Below are positions 24,687-31,836 of a DNA stretch of 44,349 nucleotides, piece by piece; position 1 is the stretch's first letter; every line of letters starts with the position of its first letter. The notes below the pieces were generated by a model. The model made no database searches, was not told the origin of the DNA, and worked only from the letters and a program-made list of their open reading frames with translations. The position numbers and the translations under genes are program-made. The DNA comes from Tyzzerella sp. (lineage in GTDB: Bacteria; Bacillota; Clostridia; Lachnospirales; Lachnospiraceae). The DNA is taken from contig JAFQDE010000018.1 in NCBI GenBank assembly GCA_017416155.1, positions 1 through 44,349 of the forward strand. The letters run 5' to 3'.

Positions 24687-26588
24687 ATGGAAAACAAGAA
24701 ATTTTATATGACAACAGCGATTGCCTACACATCAGGCAAACCACATATTGGCAACACATATGAATTCGTTCTTGCAGATGCAATTGCAAGATATAAGAGG
24801 AGCCAAGGCTATGACGTTTGGTTCCAGACAGGAACTGACGAACATGGTCAGAAAATTGAAATGAAAGCACAGGAAGCCGGGAAATCACCAAAAGAATTCG
24901 TTGATGGTGTGGCAGCACAGGTAAAAGAGATTGCCGATATGATGAACACTTCTTATGATTATTTCATCCGTACAACCGATGATTATCATGAGAAACAAGT
25001 ACAAAAAATGTTTAAAAAAATGTATGAAAAAGGTGACATTTACAAAGGACATTATGAAGGTATGTACTGTACACCATGTGAGTCTTTCTTTACAGAATCT
25101 CAATTGGTAGACGGGAAATGTCCGGATTGTGGACGTGAAGTACAGCCTGCAAAAGAGGAAGCGTATTTCTTCAAAATGAGCAAGTATGCTGACCGTTTGA
25201 TTGAGCATATTAATACACACCCTGAATTTATCCAACCGGTGTCTCGTAAAAATGAGATGATGAACAACTTCTTGTTGCCAGGTCTTCAAGACCTTTGTGT
25301 ATCAAGAACATCATTTAAATGGGGAATCCCGGTAGACTTTGATGACAGACATGTTGTGTATGTATGGCTTGATGCACTCACAAACTATATCACAGGTATC
25401 GGATATGACTGTGATGGTGAAAGCACAGAACAGTTTAACAAAAACTGGCCTGCAGATTTGCACTTGATCGGAAAAGATATTATCCGTTTCCATACAATTT
25501 ACTGGCCAATCTTCTTAATGTCATTAGATTTACCATTGCCAAAACAAATCTTTGGACACCCATGGTTACTTCAAGGCGATGGCAAGATGAGTAAGTCAAA
25601 AGGAAATGTTATCTATGCAGATGAGCTAGTAAATATGTTCGGCGTAGATGCAGTTCGTTACTTCTTGCTTCACGAGATGCCATTTGATAACGATGGTGTA
25701 ATCACATGGGAGCTTATGGTTGAGCGTATCAACTCTGACCTTGCAAACACATTAGGTAACCTTGTCAACAGAACAGTTTCGATGACAAATAAATACTTTG
25801 GTGGAACAGTTGCAGATAAGGGTATTGTAGGTGATGTTGATGCTGACTTTAAGGCAGTAGTAGAAGGTGCGACTGTAGCAGTAGATGCGAAGATGGAGAC
25901 ACTCCGTGTTGCAGATGCAATTACAGAAATCTTTAACGTATTCAAACGTTGCAACAAATATATCGATGAGACAATGCCATGGGTACTTGCAAAAGACGAG
26001 GCTCAAAAAGACAGACTCGAAACAGTGCTTGCAAACTTAATCTACGGTATTGAGACTGGTGCCAAATTACTCGCTTCATTCCTTCCGGAAACAGCAGAGA
26101 AGATTCTGAAACAGACAAACGGCGGAAATGTAACAGACAAGCCGGAAATCTTATTTGCACGTCTTGACCTCGAAGAAGTACTTAAGAAAGTGGAAGAGCT
26201 TCATCCACCTGTAGCGGAAGAAGCTCCTGTAGAAGAAGATGTCATCGACATTGAGCCAAAAGAAGAGATTACATTTGAAGACTGGATGAAAATGCAATTT
26301 CAGGTGGGTGAGATTATTGCCTGCGAGGAGGTTCCGAAATCAAAGAAACTACTTTGCTCGCAAGTAAAAATCGGAAGTCAGGTAAAACAAATTGTGTCAG
26401 GTATCAAGGGGCACTACACAGCGGAAGAAATGGTTGGTAAAAAAGTAATGGTACTTGTAAACTTAAAACCGGCAAAATTGGCAGGAGTGTTATCAGAAGG
26501 TATGCTTCTCTGTGCGGAGGATACAGATGGAAACCTTGCACTGATGACACCGGAAAAGGATATGCCGGCTGGCGCTGAGATAGCATAG
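24687..26588 (+). CDS. metG: Methionyl-tRNA synthetase
   Basis: This 633-residue class I synthetase charges tRNA-Met. It has the HIGH motif as HIGN (20-23), a zinc knuckle with CTPC and CPDC, KMSKS at 300-304, an anticodon-binding helical domain, and a C-terminal tRNA-binding OB domain (Trbp111 type) from about residue 530 (DWMKMQFQVGEI). An acidic linker (EEAPVEEDVIDIEPKEE) joins catalytic body and OB domain. The start follows GGAGGAG. Control is by the T-box. It opens an operon with ddh, tatD and rsmA. Confidence 0.97.
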   Translation: MENKKFYMTTAIAYTSGKPHIGNTYEFVLADAIARYKRSQGYDVWFQTGTDEHGQKIEMKAQEAGKSPKEFVDGVAAQVKEIADMMNTSYDYFIRTTDDYHEKQVQKMFKKMYEKGDIYKGHYEGMYCTPCESFFTESQLVDGKCPDCGREVQPAKEEAYFFKMSKYADRLIEHINTHPEFIQPVSRKNEMMNNFLLPGLQDLCVSRTSFKWGIPVDFDDRHVVYVWLDALTNYITGIGYDCDGESTEQFNKNWPADLHLIGKDIIRFHTIYWPIFLMSLDLPLPKQIFGHPWLLQGDGKMSKSKGNVIYADELVNMFGVDAVRYFLLHEMPFDNDGVITWELMVERINSDLANTLGNLVNRTVSMTNKYFGGTVADKGIVGDVDADFKAVVEGATVAVDAKMETLRVADAITEIFNVFKRCNKYIDETMPWVLAKDEAQKDRLETVLANLIYGIETGAKLLASFLPETAEKILKQTNGGNVTDKPEILFARLDLEEVLKKVEELHPPVAEEAPVEEDVIDIEPKEEITFEDWMKMQFQVGEIIACEEVPKSKKLLCSQVKIGSQVKQIVSGIKGHYTAEEMVGKKVMVLVNLKPAKLAGVLSEGMLLCAEDTDGNLALMTPEKDMPAGAEIA

Positions 26589-26598
26589 GAGGATAAAC

Positions 26599-27579
26599 AT
26601 GATTAGAATAGGTATTGTAGGATATGGCAATATTGGACGTGGCGTGGAGTTAGCAGTAGAGCGCAATGAAGACATGAAGCTCGTTGCAGTTGTTACTCGC
26701 CGTAATCCGGAGGATGTAAAAGTTCTTACAGACGATGTAAAAAAAGTACATTTAGATGATATTCTTTCTTTAAAAGGTGAAGTAGATGTTATGATTCTCT
26801 GCGGTGGTTCCGCAACGGACCTTCCTGTAATGGGACCAAGTGTTGTAGCGAACTATAACACAATTGACAGCTTTGATACCCATGCAAAGATTCCGGAATA
26901 CTTTGCAAATGTTGATGCGGCTGCAAAAGAAGCAGGAACAATCGGCATTATTTCTGTGGGCTGGGATCCAGGAATGTTCTCACTGAACAGAATCTATGCA
27001 GAGTCTATTTTAGTACAGGGAAGCACATATACATTCTGGGGCAAAGGCGTAAGTCAGGGACATTCAGATGCAATTCGCCGTGTTCCGGGAGTGAAAAATG
27101 CAATTCAATATACAGTTCCGATAGAGGCAGCAGTCGAGGAAGTTCGAAGCGGAAGTGAGCCACAGCTTACAACCAGACAAAAGCACCTTCGCGAATGTTA
27201 TGTAGTAGCAGAAGAAGGAGCAGATCTTGCGATAATCGAAGAGACAATCAAGACAATGCCGAACTACTTTGCAGACTATGATACAACCGTAACATTTATT
27301 ACAGAGGAAGAACTAAAGGCCAACCATAGCAAGATGCCTCACGGTGGATTTGTCATCCGCACGGGAGAGACAGGTAGAGATGGTAACAAACATGTGATTG
27401 AATATTCACTGAAGTTAGACTCTAATCCGGAATTCACTTCAAGTGTACTTGTTGCTTATGCAAGAGCAGCATACAGACTTGCTGAGAAAGGTGAATCGGG
27501 AGCAAGAAGTGTATTTGATATTGCACCGGCGCTACTCTCTATGAAAACATCGGAGCAACTTCGCAAGGAGATATTGTAA
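26599..27579 (+). CDS. ddh: meso-Diaminopimelate D-dehydrogenase
   Basis: The 326-residue protein starts with a dinucleotide-binding motif GIVGYGNIGRG. It contains CGGSATDLP, SFDTHAKIPEY and SVGWDPGMFSLNR, all typical of Ddh. The enzyme makes meso-diaminopimelate from tetrahydrodipicolinate in one NADPH-dependent step for lysine and peptidoglycan. This short route occurs in a minority of bacteria, including some Clostridia. The gene lies 10 bp after metG behind AGGAGG, and its TAA overlaps the tatD ATG. Placement between metG and tatD is unlike Bacillus, and it puts a cell-wall gene under methionyl-tRNA control. Confidence 0.94.
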   Translation: MIRIGIVGYGNIGRGVELAVERNEDMKLVAVVTRRNPEDVKVLTDDVKKVHLDDILSLKGEVDVMILCGGSATDLPVMGPSVVANYNTIDSFDTHAKIPEYFANVDAAAKEAGTIGIISVGWDPGMFSLNRIYAESILVQGSTYTFWGKGVSQGHSDAIRRVPGVKNAIQYTVPIEAAVEEVRSGSEPQLTTRQKHLRECYVVAEEGADLAIIEETIKTMPNYFADYDTTVTFITEEELKANHSKMPHGGFVIRTGETGRDGNKHVIEYSLKLDSNPEFTSSVLVAYARAAYRLAEKGESGARSVFDIAPALLSMKTSEQLRKEIL

Positions 27580-28346
27580 TGGCAATGATATTTGAGAGTC
27601 ATGCGCATTATGACTCTCATCAATTTGATGAAGACAGGGAAGTGCTCTTAGGCTCAATGCAGGAGAATGGAGTTGGAACCGTTGTCAATATTTGTGCAGA
27701 CTGGGATTCGGTTACAGAGGTTGTAGAGATGGTGCAAAACTATCCATTCATGTATTCAGCAGTTGGTTTACATCCAGATGAAGTAGGAGACCTTGATGAG
27801 GAGAGATTCGAGTTCTTAAAAACCCAATGCCAAAAGGAAAAAGTAGTTGCAGTAGGTGAAATCGGACTTGATTATTATTGGGACAATGAGTCTCATGATC
27901 TTCAGAAAAAATGGTTTGTGAGACAATTGGAATTGGCGAGAGAACTGAGCTTGCCGGTTATCATTCACAGCAGAGATGCGGCTGAAGATACACTTCAGAT
28001 TATGAAAGAACATGCGCAGGGACTTCGAGGCGTGATTCACTGTTTCTCATATTCCAAAGAATTAGCGGAAGAGTATGTGAAAATGGGATTTTACATTGGA
28101 ATTGGTGGAGTGGTTACATTTAAGAATGGAAAGAAACTTAAAGAAGTGGCAGAAGTCGTTCCGCTGGAGAGAATTCTCTTAGAGACCGACTGTCCGTATC
28201 TTGCACCGGAACCATATCGTGGGAAACGAAATTCTTCAATCTATATCCCACATATTGCACAGGCGATAGCAGATATTAAGGGATGCACATGCGAGGAAGT
28301 AGTAGCTCAGACAGAAGCAAACGGAAAGGAATTATTTAATATATGA
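27579..28346 (+). CDS. tatD: TatD family metal-dependent hydrolase (DNase)
   Basis: The 255-residue TIM-barrel hydrolase has the metal-binding residues of the family: ESHAHYDSH near the N-terminus, EIGLDYY, IIHSRDA, HCFSYS and ETDCPYLAPE. B. subtilis YabD occupies the same place after metS. TatD proteins are 3'-5' exonucleases or deoxyribonucleases in DNA repair or degradation; the exact substrate here is unknown. Start and stop overlap both neighbours (TAATG at the start, ATGA at the end), giving tight coupling. Confidence 0.93.
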   Translation: MAMIFESHAHYDSHQFDEDREVLLGSMQENGVGTVVNICADWDSVTEVVEMVQNYPFMYSAVGLHPDEVGDLDEERFEFLKTQCQKEKVVAVGEIGLDYYWDNESHDLQKKWFVRQLELARELSLPVIIHSRDAAEDTLQIMKEHAQGLRGVIHCFSYSKELAEEYVKMGFYIGIGGVVTFKNGKKLKEVAEVVPLERILLETDCPYLAPEPYRGKRNSSIYIPHIAQAIADIKGCTCEEVVAQTEANGKELFNI

Positions 28347-29215
28347 AACAGCCGACACTTGGCAATCCGCAAAATACAATCGAAATATTGCAAAAATACA
28401 GTTTTTCCTTTCAGAAGAAGTTCGGCCAGAACTTTCTGATAGATACACATGTGCTTGATAAAATCATTGCGTCTGCAAACATCACAAAAGACGACATGGT
28501 ACTCGAAATAGGACCGGGAATCGGAACGATGACGCAGTATCTTGCGTGTGCGGCAGGGAAAGTGGTGGCGGTTGAAATTGATAAAGCACTCATTCCAATT
28601 TTGGAAGATACATTAAGTGCTTATGATAACGTGACGGTTATTAATGAGGACGTGTTAAAGGTAGATATCAATCAATTAGCCAAAGAGTATAATGGTGGAA
28701 AACCAATCAAGGTAGTTGCTAATCTTCCGTATTATATTACAACACCGATTATTATGGGACTATATGAGAGTCATGTGCCAATCGAAAGTATTACAGTAAT
28801 GGTACAGAAGGAAGTGGCAGACCGCATGCAGACAGGCCCGGGAAGCAAGGATTACGGTGCATTATCTCTTGCAGTTCAATACTATGCTGAGCCGTATATC
28901 GTGGCAAATGTACCACCGAACTGTTTTATGCCAAGACCAAATGTGGGATCAGCAGTTATCAGGTTGATAAGTCATAAAAAGCCGCCTGTTCAGGTTAAGG
29001 ATGAACAGTTGATGTTCAAAATTATCAGAGCTTCCTTTAATCAGAGAAGAAAGACTTTGGCAAACGGACTTAACAACTCGCCGGAGATTCAACTTCCGAA
29101 GGAAGTAATCATCGGCGCGATAGAGAGCCTTGGGAAAGGTGCGAGCATCAGAGGTGAGGCTTTGACACTTGAGGAGTTTGCAAAATTAAGTAATACAATT
29201 AGTGAGATGTTATAA
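28343..29215 (+). CDS. rsmA: 16S rRNA dimethyladenosine transferase
   Basis: The 290-residue KsgA enzyme dimethylates A1518 and A1519 in 16S rRNA. It has the N-terminal FGQNFLID, SAM motif LEIGPGIGTMT, acidic VAVEIDKA and catalytic NLPYYITTP, then a C-terminal region with PRPNVGSAVIRL and ASFNQRRKTL. Its ATG overlaps the tatD stop codon. In many Firmicutes rnmV (RNase M5) lies between tatD and rsmA; it is absent here. It ends the metG operon ahead of a shared terminator. Confidence 0.97.
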   Translation: MKQPTLGNPQNTIEILQKYSFSFQKKFGQNFLIDTHVLDKIIASANITKDDMVLEIGPGIGTMTQYLACAAGKVVAVEIDKALIPILEDTLSAYDNVTVINEDVLKVDINQLAKEYNGGKPIKVVANLPYYITTPIIMGLYESHVPIESITVMVQKEVADRMQTGPGSKDYGALSLAVQYYAEPYIVANVPPNCFMPRPNVGSAVIRLISHKKPPVQVKDEQLMFKIIRASFNQRRKTLANGLNNSPEIQLPKEVIIGAIESLGKGASIRGEALTLEEFAKLSNTISEML

Positions 29216-29252
29216 AAATAAGAAAAGCGGAATCATATGAGTGGTTCCGCTT
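29212..29252 (-). terminator. Bidirectional terminator between rsmA and the sensor kinase
   Basis: AAGCGGAATCA (29225-29235) pairs with TGGTTCCGCTT (29242-29252), with one G-T and one T-G pair. On the minus strand it is followed by TTCTTATTTTT and ends the kinase transcript. The plus-strand side has a weaker T content. Confidence 0.75.
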
Positions 29253-29264
29253 AATTACTTTCTA

Positions 29265-30587
29265 TTATAGATTTAACATAAACGACACACAGAACAGCTC
29301 ACCTTTTGCATCTGCAGAAAAAAATCCATTATATCGTTCTACAATCTTTTTGGCGGAGTTCACCCCAATTCCATTTCCGGTTGGTTTAGTTGTGAGAAGT
29401 TCGCCATTTTTATTTTTCTTAATGATATTTTCAAATGTATTATCGATAGTAAAAACGAGTGAATGTGAATCCCCGTCTCCTTTTACAACAATACGTCGTT
29501 TTTCGTTTTCCTGTGTAACACAAGCATCTACTGCATTTTCCAGTAGGTTTCCGAGCAACACTGAAATATCATGCTCGTCCACAGGCATATCCTGTGAGAT
29601 GGCAACCTGCACCTGAAAATCAATCGCATGTTTTTTGGCTTGAGTGGCAAAAAAGAGCAAGATATTGTTAACAATGTGATTCTCACAGAAACGAACATGG
29701 TCGACATCAGGAATGGAATTGCCGTAGGCACGGACATATTCCTCAAGTTTATCATATTCCTTCTTTTCAAGATAATAACCAAGCATATGTATATGGTGTC
29801 TTAGGTCATGTCGCATGCGTCTAGTTTCATCAATACGCTCTTTTAGTGACTGATAACCAACATACTCCAAATCACGATAATGCTGTTGTTCTTCTAATTC
29901 AAGATTTTTTGCAAGTTGTCCATCCAACTTTAGCATGATGTAATAGATGAGAAGTGCACCAAAATTAATAATAAAAAGGAATATAACATTGTTTGGATCT
30001 TGAATGTTTTCAAGACCGGTTCTGGTGCCGCCGTTAATCTGGTATTGCCATATAATGTAGAAGACAGAAGGTACAATCCAATAGTAATACCATTCGTTTC
30101 CTATAAGAGGATTGCGTAGCATCGGCACAAAGTAGCGCCTTACTTCCAATCCCCAAGGAATTGTGATAACCAGATGCAGAAGTATCATCACAACAGATGA
30201 GTGCCAACAGTAAAGGTGATGGGCGATACCAGGAAACAGATTTCGTTCAATGCACACCGCAGCAACCAGAATGAAATTACCAAGATTGGCGTAAATGAGT
30301 TCTATAAACAAAACCTTTCCAAACTTCCGATCAAACAGGATGGCATACCCACTTATAAATATAATAAGTCTTATGATACTCATTATTACACTGGTATTAA
30401 TCCCCATCATTGCAGACCAGTATCTGGTAACAAATTGGATGAGAAAAAGAAACATACATCCTGCAATGGTAATCCATTTATGAAAACGTTGATATTGACG
30501 GAATACATAGTAGGACATGATTACATAAGGTGCGAAATTACAGAACGCAAATAATAGTATCTCAAGAGTTCGTGGTAATGTAAACAT
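29265..30587 (-). CDS. AgrC-like sensor histidine kinase (GHKL ATPase)
   Basis: This 440-residue membrane kinase has six or seven hydrophobic segments in residues 1-220, as in AgrC/ComD peptide sensors. A coiled region follows, then the dimerisation segment RRMRHDLRHH with phosphorylatable H260, the N-box NLLENAVDAC (347-356) and the G-box TGNGIGVNSAKKIVE. It should sense an extracellular ligand and phosphorylate the adjacent LytTR regulator. Its ATG overlaps the regulator's stop codon (TAATG). No agrB-like peptidase or agrD-like peptide gene is visible nearby, so the signal is unknown. Confidence 0.9.
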   Translation of the reverse strand: MFTLPRTLEILLFAFCNFAPYVIMSYYVFRQYQRFHKWITIAGCMFLFLIQFVTRYWSAMMGINTSVIMSIIRLIIFISGYAILFDRKFGKVLFIELIYANLGNFILVAAVCIERNLFPGIAHHLYCWHSSVVMILLHLVITIPWGLEVRRYFVPMLRNPLIGNEWYYYWIVPSVFYIIWQYQINGGTRTGLENIQDPNNVIFLFIINFGALLIYYIMLKLDGQLAKNLELEEQQHYRDLEYVGYQSLKERIDETRRMRHDLRHHIHMLGYYLEKKEYDKLEEYVRAYGNSIPDVDHVRFCENHIVNNILLFFATQAKKHAIDFQVQVAISQDMPVDEHDISVLLGNLLENAVDACVTQENEKRRIVVKGDGDSHSLVFTIDNTFENIIKKNKNGELLTTKPTGNGIGVNSAKKIVERYNGFFSADAKGELFCVSFMLNL

Positions 30588-31294
30588 TAGTTTCCCCCCT
30601 TCCGCATCTCTTCAAAACGAAAATGTGCATAAGCTTCCAGAGCATCCTTAGCTTTTCTTCTGCTTATCGGAACCTGCTCGCCGTTTTTTAAAACGAACAT
30701 TCCGTCTTGGGAACATTCTACTTCATGGAAGTTCACTACGAGTCCTTTCGAACAGCTATATAAAAAGTTATATTCTGCAAGAATTGATTCCCATTCCATT
30801 TGTGACATGCGGGTTTGTAAAGATGCGCGTTTTTTGGAATGAATAATAATCGTATGATTATAGTATTCTGTATATGTAATGTTGCGAAGCACAATCTTTT
30901 GTCCGTCAGGCAGTGTAATGAAGCGATTCATTTCGTAATCATCCAGACGAATCATCTTCAGCATTCTCTGGAAGCTGCTTGTAGAAACAGGCTTCTGCAG
31001 GTAATAATTCGCACCCACCTCATAGCTTTCGCTGGCAAATTCATTGCTGGTAGTACAGAACACGATGCGCACATCCGAATCCGTTTCACGCACCTTTCGT
31101 GCCACATCGACTCCAAGCATTTCTTCCATGTAGATATCGAGGAGGATAAGGTCATAAGTATTGTTTTCCCAATCCTTTAAAAAAGTTTCTCCGCTTGAAA
31201 AAAATGAAACTTCAGACTGAGGCAACTCATTGTCTACAATGTCTAAAAGAATTTGAAGTTCTTCCGGCGTATCATCCACTAATGCAACTCTCAT
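30587..31294 (-). CDS. LytTR-family response regulator
   Basis: The 235-residue regulator has a receiver domain (1-115) with the acidic pair D7-D8, phosphoacceptor D53 in LLDIYM, and K101 in YLQKP. A LytTR DNA-binding domain follows (about 130-225; FITLPDGQKIVLRNITYTE to QVPISRRKAK). Such regulators bind direct repeats spaced two helical turns apart and control surface proteins, bacteriocins or virulence genes. A matching repeat lies upstream at 31366-31395. The -10 box is a perfect TATAAT. It is first in a two-gene operon with the kinase. Confidence 0.93.
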   Translation of the reverse strand: MRVALVDDTPEELQILLDIVDNELPQSEVSFFSSGETFLKDWENNTYDLILLDIYMEEMLGVDVARKVRETDSDVRIVFCTTSNEFASESYEVGANYYLQKPVSTSSFQRMLKMIRLDDYEMNRFITLPDGQKIVLRNITYTEYYNHTIIIHSKKRASLQTRMSQMEWESILAEYNFLYSCSKGLVVNFHEVECSQDGMFVLKNGEQVPISRRKAKDALEAYAHFRFEEMRKGGN

Positions 31295-31328
31295 ATCGGG
31301 TTATCTCCGTCTAAAAATTGATATGTTT

Positions 31329-31357
31329 ATTATACGCCTCAAAGAAAAGAATAGCAA
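31329..31357 (-). promoter_or_regulatory. Promoter of the regulator-kinase operon
   Basis: On the minus strand TTGCTA (31357-31352), a 17-bp spacer and a perfect TATAAT (31334-31329) lie 35 bp upstream of the regulator start. Confidence 0.82.
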
Positions 31358-31365
31358 GTTTTTGA

Positions 31366-31395
31366 CCGCTTGAGTCGTAAATTTGCCGTTTGAGT
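31366..31395. promoter_or_regulatory. Direct repeat, probable LytTR binding site
   Basis: CCGCTTGAGT (31366-31375) and CCGTTTGAGT (31386-31395) are repeats with one mismatch whose starts are 20 bp apart, about two turns. The similarity extends a few bases further (TCGTAA and TACAA). LytTR regulators such as AgrA and ComE bind direct repeats of about 9 bp with similar phasing. The site lies 8 bp from the -35 box of each divergent promoter. Confidence 0.7.
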
Positions 31396-31409
31396 TACAA
31401 CTATTGTAA
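31395..31409. repeat. Inverted repeat over the -35 of the adhesin operon
   Basis: TTACAA (31395-31400) and TTGTAA (31404-31409) are perfect arms around CTA. The right arm is the proposed -35 box, and the left arm overlaps the end of the second direct repeat unit. It could be a second operator or chance in AT-rich DNA. Confidence 0.45.
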
Positions 31410-31433
31410 AGCAAAAACTTGTAGTGTAATAAT
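31404..31433 (+). promoter_or_regulatory. Promoter of the pseudo-receiver/adhesin operon
   Basis: TTGTAA (31404-31409) is followed at 18 bp by AATAAT (31428-31433) with an extended -10 TG (31425-31426). The weak hexamers fit an activator-dependent promoter. A strong AAGGAGGT site (31448-31455) follows. Confidence 0.55.
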
Positions 31434-31461
31434 AGAATCAGAAATGTAAGGAGGTGTGGAT

Positions 31462-31836
31462 ATGGATGTATTAATCTATGGAAACGCAACAGAGAAGGAA
31501 CTTCTCATACAACATTTAAAATCAGAAGCGTATATGGCATTTCGGATGGTCCGATATTCACACGCAGAGGATTATGACACATATTTAAAAAAATTAAGGA
31601 GTCATGAATTTGACGTCGTATTTGTCATGGCAGACAATGCGGCAGGCATGGAGGGAGTTATCGCAGTACAGAATGTGCATCCCGATGTGCCGATTGTCTG
31701 GTTCTCCAATGATAAAAATTTTGTGGCGCAATCTTATCGTTTGGGGGTTGCCTACTTTGCAGTAAAACCAATCGACGAAAAAACAGTAAGCCTGGCAATT
31801 AAGAGATGTCAGCGAAGGGAGGAAATGGCGATATGA
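31462..31836 (+). CDS. Degenerate receiver-domain protein
   Basis: This 124-residue single-domain protein resembles the receiver of the divergent regulator (PIVWFSNDKNFVAQSYRLG versus RIVFCTTSNEFASESYEVG; AVKPI versus LQKPV). The conserved lysine is kept (K102), but the acidic pair at the start is replaced by Y6-G7-N8 and the phosphoacceptor slot by M56 (FVMADN), although D58 is close. Normal phosphorylation is therefore unlikely. The start is ATG 31462 with AAGGAGGT 6 nt upstream; the GTG at 31456 touches that site. It overlaps the giant surface protein gene (ATGA), so it is translated with it. A regulatory or partner-binding role is inferred. Confidence 0.85.
   Translation: MDVLIYGNATEKELLIQHLKSEAYMAFRMVRYSHAEDYDTYLKKLRSHEFDVVFVMADNAAGMEGVIAVQNVHPDVPIVWFSNDKNFVAQSYRLGVAYFAVKPIDEKTVSLAIKRCQRREEMAI

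Noticed and set aside
29265-31461. A full agr quorum-sensing locus
   Set aside because: Only the AgrC-like kinase and LytTR regulator are present; no AgrB-like peptidase or AgrD-like peptide frame was found around them.
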